5,214 nucleotides of DNA from Rhodospirillales bacterium. GTDB lineage: Bacteria; Pseudomonadota; Alphaproteobacteria; Rhodospirillales; 2-02-FULL-58-16. Location: assembly GCA_021775195.1 (NCBI GenBank), contig JAJFIG010000339.1, forward strand, positions 1-5,214. Reading direction: 5' to 3'. Numbering within the stretch: position 1 is the first letter of the stretch; each line of letters begins with the position of its first letter. Of the stretch, positions 1-4,759 are shown piece by piece. The notes beneath the pieces were generated by a model. The model made no database searches. It was not told the origin of the DNA and saw nothing but the letters and a program-made list of their open reading frames with translations. Both the position numbers and the translations under genes were made by a program.

Positions 1-84
1 GGCGGCCCGGGGCGCGATCTCGCGCCGGGCCAGGTCGCGGGCGTGCCGCTGCAGTTCCTTTTGACTTTCGGTCAGTTCGAACAT
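1..84 (-). CDS. Acyl-CoA dehydrogenase, N-terminal fragment (runs off the window)
   Basis: This is an open reading frame of 28 codons from an ATG at 84-82, still open at the window edge. The peptide begins MFELTESQKELQRHARDLAR and continues REIAPRAA. This is the typical opening of the acyl-CoA dehydrogenase N-terminal alpha-helical domain, where a helix of the form 'L(T/S)xxQxxLxxxARxFAxxEIxP' is common. A good Shine-Dalgarno, GAGGA (complement of 91-95), lies 6 bases before the start. The gene follows the CoA-transferase stop codon by 20 bases on the same strand, so the two are very likely co-transcribed. Enzymes of this family are FAD flavoproteins that introduce an alpha,beta double bond into acyl-CoA thioesters. 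The catalytic glutamate and the FAD-binding residues lie outside the window, so the substrate class cannot be judged. Family assignment rests on only 28 residues plus context. Confidence 0.75.
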   Translation of the reverse strand, partial: MFELTESQKELQRHARDLARREIAPRAA

Positions 85-104
85 GATCCGTCCTCGTTTG
101 TTTC

Positions 105-1331
105 CTAAAGCAGATTCCTGGCCCGCAAGGCGGCGCGTTCGTCCGCATCCAGGCCGAGAAGTTCATCAAGCACCTCGTCGGTATGCTCCCCCGTCATCGG
201 CGGCGCCCGCCGGTAGGTCACCGGCGTCTCCGACATCTTGATCGGATTGCCGATCAAGCGCACCGTGCCATCGCCGGCCCCGGCATGGGGCAATGTGATC
301 TCCATGCCCCGATGGCGCACCTGTGGATCGGCGAAGGTCTCGGCGATATCGTTCACCGCTCCCCCCGGCACCCCCAGGCGTTCGAGACCGTCCAGCCAAT
401 GACGGCTGGAGTGGTTGCGGGTCAGATCCTCGATCAAGGGGATCAAGGCGTCGCGATTGACCACCCGCTGGCTGTTGGTAACGAAGCGCGCGTCATCGGC
501 CAATTCCGGAGCACCGGCCAGGTCACAGAAGCGCCGGAACTGGGCGTCGTTGCCGACAGCGAGAATGAAATGCCCGTCGCTGCTGGGGAACAACTGGTAG
601 GGCACGATGTTGGGGTGGGCGTTGCCCTGACGCTTTGGTATCTGGCCCGAGGTCAGGTAGTTCAGTCCCTCGTTGGCAAGCCACGCCACCTGCGTATCGA
701 GCAGCGCCAGGTCGATGTACTGGCCGGTGCCGCCGTCATCCCGGTGACGCAGCGCCGCCAGGATCGCCACCGCCGCATACATGCCGCACATGATGTCGGA
801 AATACCGACTCCGATTTTCACCGGCGGCCGGTCGGGCTCGCCGGTAATGCTCATGATCCCGCCCATGCCCTGGGCCAGGAAGTCGTAACCGGCACGCGGC
901 GCGTAAGGCCCGGTCTGGCCGAAGCCCGTGATCGAGCAGTAGACCAGGTCCGGGAAGTCGCCTTTCAACTGGTCGTAGGCGAGGCCGTATTTGGCCAGCC
1001 CCCCGGCCTTGAAGTTCTCCACCAGGACATCGCACCGGCCCAGAAGCCGGCGCACTAGGTCCTGCCCCTCGGCCTGACCCAGGTCGATGGCCACCGAGCG
1101 CTTGTTGCGGTTGGAACTCAGGTAGTAGGCACTCTCCCGCGTGTCCTCGCCGTCGCCGTCCTTGATGTAGGGAGGTCCCCACCCGCGGGTATCGTCGCCC
1201 GCCCCCGGCCGTTCGATCTTGATCACGTCGGCCCCGAGATCGCCCAGGAGTTGGGTGCAGGTCGGTCCCGCCAGGATACGGGTGAGGTCGAGGATTCGCA
1301 GGCCTGCGAGCGGTCCGTCTTTCGCCGTCAT
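105..1331 (-). CDS. CaiB/BaiF family (family III) CoA-transferase
   Basis: The 408-residue product has the usual length for family III CoA-transferases, which move CoA between an acyl-CoA donor and a carboxylic acid through an aspartyl-CoA thioester. The N-terminus has the family hallmark 'PLAGLRILDLTRILAGP' (residues 7-23), followed by 'LGADVIKIERPGAGDDTR' (32-49) and 'NKRSVAIDL' (76-84). The segment 'VGISDIMCGMYAA' (175-187) places the likely catalytic aspartate at Asp179. 'GYDFLAQGMGG' (148-158) and 'HREDGGTGQ'-like 'HRDDGGTGQ' (196-204) also fit. The C-terminal 'PPMTGEHTDEVLDELLG' (377-393) is the normal family ending. The ATG at 1331-1329 has AAGG (complement of 1339-1342) 7 bases upstream, supporting this start. 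The stop is TAG. The following gene is an acyl-CoA dehydrogenase, which suggests a catabolic role: activation of an organic acid before oxidation. The exact substrate (succinyl-CoA dependent, formyl, glutarate-type or other) cannot be inferred. It should not be called Frc or CaiB specifically. Confidence 0.95.
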   Translation of the reverse strand: MTAKDGPLAGLRILDLTRILAGPTCTQLLGDLGADVIKIERPGAGDDTRGWGPPYIKDGDGEDTRESAYYLSSNRNKRSVAIDLGQAEGQDLVRRLLGRCDVLVENFKAGGLAKYGLAYDQLKGDFPDLVYCSITGFGQTGPYAPRAGYDFLAQGMGGIMSITGEPDRPPVKIGVGISDIMCGMYAAVAILAALRHRDDGGTGQYIDLALLDTQVAWLANEGLNYLTSGQIPKRQGNAHPNIVPYQLFPSSDGHFILAVGNDAQFRRFCDLAGAPELADDARFVTNSQRVVNRDALIPLIEDLTRNHSSRHWLDGLERLGVPGGAVNDIAETFADPQVRHRGMEITLPHAGAGDGTVRLIGNPIKMSETPVTYRRAPPMTGEHTDEVLDELLGLDADERAALRARNLL

Positions 1332-1359
1332 GGTATCGCCTTTTCAATTTGCCGCGCAT

Positions 1360-1388
1360 GCTATACCCCCATCCGCGCGGATAAAATG
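1360..1388 (-). promoter_or_regulatory. Possible promoter of the CoA-transferase operon with a palindromic operator in its spacer
   Basis: Reading the minus strand, TATAGC (complement of 1360-1365) is a fair -10 element about 28 bases from the start codon. A 17-base spacer leads to a poor -35, CATTTT (complement of 1383-1388). Inside the spacer is a perfect 12-base palindrome, ATCCGCGCGGAT (1371-1382). A palindrome placed between the -10 and -35 is a common position for a repressor or a MerR-type activator site. The palindrome is seen directly; the promoter and operator roles are inference. An alternative -10, GATAAT (complement of 1391-1396), lies further upstream but has no convincing partner. 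Confidence 0.3.
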
Positions 1389-1399
1389 GAATTATCCAC

Positions 1400-1425
1400 G
1401 GCCCGGAATGATGGCCATCCGGGCC
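1400..1425. repeat. Perfect 8-bp inverted repeat in the divergent intergenic region
   Basis: GGCCCGGA (1400-1407) and TCCGGGCC (1418-1425) are exact reverse complements separated by 10 bases. No T-run follows on either strand, so it does not resemble an intrinsic terminator. It sits between the divergent CoA-transferase and transporter genes. It could be a regulator site serving either side, or a hairpin in an upstream transcript. The rest of the 210-base region 1332-1541 holds no gene that I can support. Confidence 0.4.
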
Positions 1426-1475
1426 CTAACACCCTGTAGTCCTACCCGGCTTCGTGCCCGCCTTTCACCCCCCGC

Positions 1476-1504
1476 TTGACAAACCGCGGCCGTCGGCTCA
1501 TGTC
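1476..1504 (+). promoter_or_regulatory. Possible promoter of the MFS transporter gene
   Basis: A perfect -35 hexamer TTGACA lies at 1476-1481, about 60 bases before the transporter start. At the 17-base spacing the -10 position reads CATGTC (1499-1504), which is a weak match. The consensus -35 in an otherwise GC-rich region is the main support. A poorly conserved -10 is common in alphaproteobacterial promoters. Confidence 0.35.
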
Positions 1505-1541
1505 CCTTCGCCGAACCTCTTCGTTGTGTGGATGAAGCGCC

Positions 1542-2804
1542 ATGCGCCAGACTCTTTTATCCGTCGCCCCCCTGCTCGCCGGCATGTTCCTGCTCTTCCT
1601 CGGTAACGGGGCGCTGGGCACGCTCCTCAGCCTGCGCATGGCGATGACCGGGTTCCCGTCCTTCACGGCGGGCATGGTCATGTCCGCCTATTTCATGGGC
1701 CTGGTCCTGGGGACCTTCTGGGGCCGTCACCTGATTTCCGGAGTCGGCCACATCCGCGCTTTCGCTGCCTTTGCAGCAATCTTCTCCGCCGCCACCCTGG
1801 CCCATCCCTTCCTGGTCGCCGTGGCGCCCTGGTTCGCACTCCGCTTCGTCGAGGGGCTGACCATGTCGGGACTGTTCATGTGCACCGAAAGCTGGCTCAA
1901 CGAACGCGCCAGCAACGAGTTGCGCGGACGCGTTTTGTCCCTTTACATGATCGCCGTCTACCTGGCCCAGGGCACGGGGCAGTTTCTCCTCAATCTCCCC
2001 GATCCCACGGGGTTCGCAATCTTCGTCATCGCCTCGATCCTGATCTCCCTGGCCGTTGTCCCCGTGGCCGTGACCCGGGTTCCGGCACCGGCGCTGCCAC
2101 CGGCCTCGCGCCTCGGTTTTCGCCAGTTGTACGCCATCTCGCCCATGGGCATCTCCGGGGCCTTCGTCGCCGGATCCATCCTTGGAGGTTTTTACGGCCT
2201 GGCCCCCTATTTCGCCCATGGCGTCGGGCTGAGCATCGCTGAAACCGCCCAGTTCATGAGCGCCGCCATTATCGGCGGCCTGTTGCTGCAATGGCCCATG
2301 GGCAAGCTTTCCGATCACGTCGACCGGCGCTGGGTGATGATCGCCATGTGTGCCGGTGTCGTCATCGCCAGCCTGGCCTTGGTCGGCGCCACCGGGCGCA
2401 CATCCGCCGGCCTTCTGGTTCTCGCTATGCTGTTCGGGGGCGTCGCCTTCACCCTCTATCCCCTCTCCATCGCCCACACCAACGACCAGATTGATCCGGC
2501 GGATCTCGTGCCGGCCAGCGCCAGTCTGCTGATCGCCTACGGTTTCGGCGCCGTCCTCGGCCCTGTCGGGGCGGCGGCAACCATGAGCCTCATGGGCCCC
2601 GCCGGCCTGTTCGCCTTTATCACGGGTGTCGCCATGGCAACTGCGGTGTTTGCATTCTGGCGCCTGCGCCAACGCGCCGCTCCGGCGGCCGAGGACAAGG
2701 GCGCTTTCCGGCCCGTGCCCCGCACGACATCGGTGGCCTGCGAGATGGATCCCCGCTCCGAAACCGCCGAGCCGACACCCGACCTGGCCGAGGCGAAACC
2801 TTGA
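1542..2804 (+). CDS. Major facilitator superfamily transporter, YcaD-like (UMF2 type)
   Basis: The 420-residue product is an inner-membrane protein with about 12 predicted hydrophobic helices, starting within the first 20 residues ('LLAGMFLLFL', 11-20). Several blocks match the YcaD family closely. 'ESWLNERASNELRGR' (116-130) is followed by 'YMIAVYLAQGTGQFLL' (135-150). 'GSILGGFYGLAPYF' (211-224) lies at the start of the second half. 'QWPMGKLSDHVDRR' (250-263) is the second-half motif A between helices 8 and 9, and 'AFTLYPLSIAH' (302-312) follows. The last 45 or so residues form a hydrophilic tail rich in Pro, Glu and Asp, likely cytoplasmic. The ATG at 1542 lacks a strong Shine-Dalgarno; the nearby GGATGAAG at 1530-1537 is only weakly like one. 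This start nevertheless puts helix 1 at the expected place. Family members are presumed secondary transporters whose substrates are largely unknown, so none is proposed. The gene is divergent from the acyl-CoA operon, which may or may not mean a functional link. Confidence 0.93.
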   Translation: MRQTLLSVAPLLAGMFLLFLGNGALGTLLSLRMAMTGFPSFTAGMVMSAYFMGLVLGTFWGRHLISGVGHIRAFAAFAAIFSAATLAHPFLVAVAPWFALRFVEGLTMSGLFMCTESWLNERASNELRGRVLSLYMIAVYLAQGTGQFLLNLPDPTGFAIFVIASILISLAVVPVAVTRVPAPALPPASRLGFRQLYAISPMGISGAFVAGSILGGFYGLAPYFAHGVGLSIAETAQFMSAAIIGGLLLQWPMGKLSDHVDRRWVMIAMCAGVVIASLALVGATGRTSAGLLVLAMLFGGVAFTLYPLSIAHTNDQIDPADLVPASASLLIAYGFGAVLGPVGAAATMSLMGPAGLFAFITGVAMATAVFAFWRLRQRAAPAAEDKGAFRPVPRTTSVACEMDPRSETAEPTPDLAEAKP

Positions 2805-2829
2805 GCGGGAGGCGGAAGTTGGCGGAGAA

Positions 2830-2903
2830 TGGAGCGGGCGAGGGGAATCGAACCCCTATCTAAAGCTTGGGAAGCTTTCGTTCTACCGTTGAACTACGCC
2901 CGC
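2830..2903 (-). tRNA. tRNA-Gly, anticodon CCC
   Basis: The minus strand folds into a complete cloverleaf of 71 nucleotides plus an encoded CCA. The acceptor stem pairs GCGGGCG (complement of 2897-2903) with CGCCCGC (complement of 2834-2840). The D-stem is GTTC/GAAC around loop AACGGTA. The anticodon stem AAAGC/GCTTT encloses loop TTCCCAA, giving anticodon CCC, which reads the glycine codon GGG. The variable region has 4 bases, and the T-stem AGGGG/CCCCT encloses loop TTCGATT. The discriminator base is T and CCA is encoded (complement of 2830-2832). All stems are perfectly paired. The gene converges on the transporter gene, whose stop codon lies only 25 bases from its 3' end. Confidence 0.97.
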
Positions 2904-2918
2904 CCACAGGGTATGCAC

Positions 2919-2947
2919 AAGATAGGTGATCCCCAATGCACGCGCAA
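2919..2947 (-). promoter_or_regulatory. Likely promoter of tRNA-Gly(CCC)
   Basis: On the minus strand, TATCTT (complement of 2919-2924) is a fair -10 element and TTGCGC (complement of 2942-2947) a partial -35, with a 17-base spacer. Transcription would start roughly 8 bases before the mature tRNA 5' end, a sensible leader length for RNase P processing. The spacing is good but the -35 matches consensus in only three positions. Confidence 0.4.
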
Positions 2948-2985
2948 GCGAGCGCCCCGGTCCGGACGCTCCGGCAAGTGCACGA

Positions 2986-3006
2986 ATTTGTTATTGATTT
3001 GTTATT
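2986..3006 (+). repeat. Tandem 10-base direct repeat, 11-base period, upstream of the radical SAM gene
   Basis: ATTTGTTATT occurs at 2986-2995 and again at 2997-3006, so the copies repeat on about one helical turn. The stretch is AT-rich in an otherwise GC-rich sequence and overlaps the start of the suggested promoter for the radical SAM gene. Two regulator protomers binding the same face of the DNA would fit, as would an UP-like AT-rich element. The repeat is directly visible; the role is inference. Confidence 0.5.
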
Positions 3007-3033
3007 TGGCATGTCTCGTCCGTACCTTTAGAT
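3006..3033 (+). promoter_or_regulatory. Possible promoter of the radical SAM gene
   Basis: TTGGCA (3006-3011) matches the -35 consensus in five of six positions. With a 16-base spacer it precedes TTAGAT (3028-3033), a modest -10. A start site near 3040 would leave a leader of about 37 bases. The AT-rich direct repeat lies immediately upstream. Confidence 0.35.
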
Positions 3034-3076
3034 CAGTACAAGGACCAACGGACGACAGCCCCCGCACGAGGACCCA

Positions 3077-4036
3077 ATGCCCGAGAGAGAATTCGCCCGA
3101 CAACCATCGCTTGATCCCATCAAGTTCCGCGATCCCGACGTCACCGCCGAGGGCGAACGGCGCGCCGTGGTTGCCCTGACCCGGCTCAAGACCCTCTGGT
3201 TCAATACCGGCAGCCTGTGCAACATCACCTGTCACAACTGCTACATGGACTCCAATCCCACCAACGACCGCCTGATGTATCTGACCGCGGCTGAGGTCGA
3301 CGCCTACCTCGGCGAGATCGAACGCGAGGGCCTGCCGGTCGAGGAAATCGCCTTCACCGGCGGCGAACCTTTCATGAACCGGGAACTACCGGCCATGCTG
3401 GCGGCGTCCCTGGACCGGGGTTACCGGGCCCTGGTCCTGACAAACGCCATGAAGCCCCTGCATCACAAGCGCCCCCAACTTCTCGAGCTCTTCCGGCGCC
3501 ATGGCTCACGGCTGACCTTGCGGGTGTCCATGGATCACCACACCCGGGGAAAGCACGAGGCGATTCGCGGCGCCGGCACCTGGGAACCCATGCTCGAAGG
3601 ACTCAAATGGTTGGCCGAGAACGGGTTCTCGCTGGCCGTTGCCGGCCGCACCTGCTGGCACGAATCCGACGAGGAGGCGCGCCGGGGTTATGCCGCCCTG
3701 TTCGCCGACCATGCAATTCCCGTGGATGCCGGCGACGCGTCGGTACTGGTTCTTTTCCCCGAGATGGACGCCGACCTCGACGTGCCCGAGATCACGGTCA
3801 AGTGCTGGGACATTCTGGGCGTTATGCCCGAGACCATGATGTGCGCCACCTCGCGCATGGTGGTCAAGCGCAAGGGCGCCGACCGTCCAATGGTCGTCCC
3901 CTGCACACTCCTTCCCTACGATGCTGACTTCGACCTCGGCAATGACCTCGCCAGCTCGTCCAAGGTCGTCAAGCTCAACCACCCACATTGCGCCCGCTTC
4001 TGCGTTCTGGGCGGCGCCAGCTGCACCGGCGACTAA
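3077..4036 (+). CDS. Radical SAM enzyme of unknown function with cysteine-rich C-terminus
   Basis: The 319-residue protein carries the radical SAM cluster motif CNITCHNC, with Cys48, Cys52 and Cys55 as ligands of the [4Fe-4S] cluster that cleaves S-adenosylmethionine. Tyr56 follows, as is common after the third cysteine. The glycine-rich SAM-binding motif 'TGGEPFMN' is at 94-101, and 'VLTNAMKP' (120-127) and 'LRVSMDHH' (148-155) resemble later barrel strands. Seven more cysteines follow: 193, 243, 256, 276, 305, 309 and 316. The end, 'HPHCARFCVLGGASC' (302-316), has CxxxCx6C spacing. Cys256, Cys276 and these three could bind an auxiliary iron-sulfur cluster, as in SPASM or twitch domains, though the spacing is not the classical one. 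The start at 3077 has GAGGA (3068-3072) 4 bases upstream. I recognise the general family (MoaA/NifB/PqqE-like) but no characterised member with this C-terminus. No precursor peptide gene is seen next to it, so a peptide-modifying role has no local support. Confidence 0.93.
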   Translation: MPEREFARQPSLDPIKFRDPDVTAEGERRAVVALTRLKTLWFNTGSLCNITCHNCYMDSNPTNDRLMYLTAAEVDAYLGEIEREGLPVEEIAFTGGEPFMNRELPAMLAASLDRGYRALVLTNAMKPLHHKRPQLLELFRRHGSRLTLRVSMDHHTRGKHEAIRGAGTWEPMLEGLKWLAENGFSLAVAGRTCWHESDEEARRGYAALFADHAIPVDAGDASVLVLFPEMDADLDVPEITVKCWDILGVMPETMMCATSRMVVKRKGADRPMVVPCTLLPYDADFDLGNDLASSSKVVKLNHPHCARFCVLGGASCTGD

Positions 4037-4045
4037 CCCCTGAGA

Positions 4046-4079
4046 CGGCGCCGCAAATGTCGCCGGAGGCTTTCGGCGG
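4046..4079 (+). terminator. Possible 3' hairpin after the radical SAM gene; weak terminator candidate
   Basis: CGCCG (4061-4065) can pair with CGGCG (4074-4078). The stem extends by a G-T and an A-T pair to a GGCT loop. The same CGCCG can instead pair with CGGCG at 4046-4050, so two mutually exclusive hairpins are possible. No T-run follows, so a Rho-independent terminator is doubtful. It may only protect or pause the transcript. Confidence 0.25.
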
Positions 4080-4088
4080 GACCAACAA

Positions 4089-4107
4089 AGTAACAATCCT
4101 TGTTACT
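4089..4107. promoter_or_regulatory. Perfect inverted repeat, probable regulator site upstream of apaG
   Basis: AGTAACAA (4089-4096) and TTGTTACT (4100-4107) are exact reverse complements around a 3-base TCC centre. This gives a 19-base site of the kind bound by dimeric helix-turn-helix repressors. It ends 5 bases before the -35 of the suggested apaG promoter. It is AT-rich, unlike its surroundings, and no T-run follows, so a terminator is less likely. Immediately after it ACTGGA is repeated in tandem (4105-4116). The regulator cannot be named. Confidence 0.5.
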
Positions 4108-4112
4108 GGAAC

Positions 4113-4142
4113 TGGACAAACGGGGCGTTCCACCTAATTAAT
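4113..4142 (+). promoter_or_regulatory. Possible promoter of apaG
   Basis: TGGACA (4113-4118) matches the -35 consensus in five of six positions. ATTAAT (4137-4142), within the AT-rich run CTAATTAATAG, is a modest -10 at 18-base spacing. A start near 4150 would give a leader of about 45-55 bases to apaG. Confidence 0.4.
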
Positions 4143-4188
4143 AGGGACTCGACGGACGGTGCGGTGGGTCGCCCGTTCGCGGTCGCGC

Positions 4189-4192
4189 GGAG
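4189..4192 (+). promoter_or_regulatory. apaG: Shine-Dalgarno GGAG that bears on the apaG start
   Basis: GGAG touches the ATG at 4193 with no spacer, which is too close for efficient initiation there. It is 12 bases from the in-frame GTG at 4205, which is rather long. A GGGA at 4195-4198 lies 6 bases before that GTG. The true start is therefore uncertain and could be the GTG. Confidence 0.35.
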
Positions 4193-4627
4193 ATGGGAAC
4201 AACCGTGGAAACCAACACCGAGGAACATACCGGTCATTATGCGCAGACAACGCGGTCGATCATGGTGACCGTGGAACCGTTCTATTTGGACGAACAGTCC
4301 GAGCCCGACGAGAGCCATTTCGTCTGGGCCTATCACGTCCGCATCACCAACTTGGGCGACAACACGGTCCAGCTCATGACCCGCCACTGGCGCATCACCG
4401 ACTCCATGGGCACCGCCCAGGAAGTGAGGGGCGACGGCGTCGTCGGGGAGCAGCCGGTCCTGGCCCCGGGCGAGGTTTTCGAGTACACCAGCGGCACGCC
4501 GCTGGCCACGCCGTCTGGAATCATGGTCGGGACCTATCAGATGAAGGCCGAAAACGGCGAACGGTTCGACGTCGACATCCCCGCATTTTCCTTGGACAGC
4601 CCGCACCAGAAGGGGCAGATCCATTAA
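4193..4627 (+). CDS. apaG: ApaG domain protein (annotated in many genomes as Co2+/Mg2+ efflux protein)
   Basis: The product is a single ApaG domain, a small fibronectin-III/immunoglobulin-like beta-sandwich. As read from 4193 it is 144 residues, about 15-20 longer than typical ApaG. The family pattern is clear: 'IMVTVEPFYLDEQSEP' (23-38), 'FVWAYHVRITNLG' (43-55), 'VQLMTRHWRITD' (59-70), the signature GxGxxG loop in 'RGDGVVGEQPVL' (79-90), 'APGEVFEYTSGTPLATPSG' (91-109) and 'DIPAFSLDSP' (128-137). The conserved part begins near Tyr16, so the first 12-15 residues are extra. An in-frame GTG at 4205 would remove four of them and has a better-spaced Shine-Dalgarno. The family is linked genetically to cobalt resistance in Salmonella (corD), but its biochemical role is not settled. 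It is not a membrane protein. A possible promoter and a 19-base inverted repeat lie just upstream, and folE follows after 132 bases. Confidence 0.95.
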   Translation: MGTTVETNTEEHTGHYAQTTRSIMVTVEPFYLDEQSEPDESHFVWAYHVRITNLGDNTVQLMTRHWRITDSMGTAQEVRGDGVVGEQPVLAPGEVFEYTSGTPLATPSGIMVGTYQMKAENGERFDVDIPAFSLDSPHQKGQIH

Positions 4628-4638
4628 CCGTGCGAGAA

Positions 4639-4724
4639 CCGTGATCCCGACCCCGGGGGGCATATCGACCTTGATTATGGATGCTTTCACACAATGTCGC
4701 CTGGATAAACGGGCGCGATCACGG
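4639..4724 (+). ncRNA. Candidate structured 5' leader (cis-regulatory RNA) of folE
   Basis: CCGTGATC (4639-4646) and GATCACGG (4717-4724) are exact complements 70 bases apart and could close a long stem. Two small hairpins fit inside. The first is CATA-TC (4661-4666) with GA-T-TATG (4673-4679), a 6-bp stem with one bulged T and a GACCTT loop. The second is CGCC (4698-4701) with GGCG (4712-4715) and a 10-base loop. A stem enclosing two hairpins is a typical riboswitch-like layout. From general knowledge, a conserved 'folE RNA motif' has been described upstream of folE in Alphaproteobacteria; I cannot recall its consensus well enough to claim a match. The rest of 4628-4759 has no gene and no convincing sigma-70 promoter. 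Confidence 0.4.
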
Positions 4725-4759
4725 ACGGTGCCCGGAGACAGAAATAACGGACTGAACCC

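Noticed and set aside
183..1058. Long plus-strand open frame of 291 codons opposite the CoA-transferase
   Set aside because: It is antisense to a clearly real gene. Its translation is rich in His, Arg, Gln and Val with no recognisable domain, as expected from the complement of GC-rich coding DNA.
1557..2672. Minus-strand open frame of 371 codons opposite the transporter
   Set aside because: The product is low-complexity and rich in Gly, Asp, Glu, Gln and His, with no domain. The plus-strand frame is a clear membrane transporter.
2805..2903. tRNA-Gly as an integration site for a mobile element
   Set aside because: The tRNA is intact, and I saw no duplicate of its 3' end, no integrase gene and no shift in composition within the window.
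2829..3179. Plus-strand frame of 116 codons across the tRNA gene
   Set aside because: It translates the complement of a tRNA and overlaps the radical SAM start in another frame. It is not a plausible gene.
3077..4036. Radical SAM gene as part of a RiPP (modified peptide) cluster
   Set aside because: I found no short precursor-like gene with a plausible ribosome binding site next to it, and the neighbours are apaG, folE and a tRNA, so context gives no support.
4651..4660. CCCCGGGG palindrome in the folE leader as a terminator or operator
   Set aside because: It is a short GC-only self-complementary run with no loop or T-run, and expected fairly often in such GC-rich DNA.
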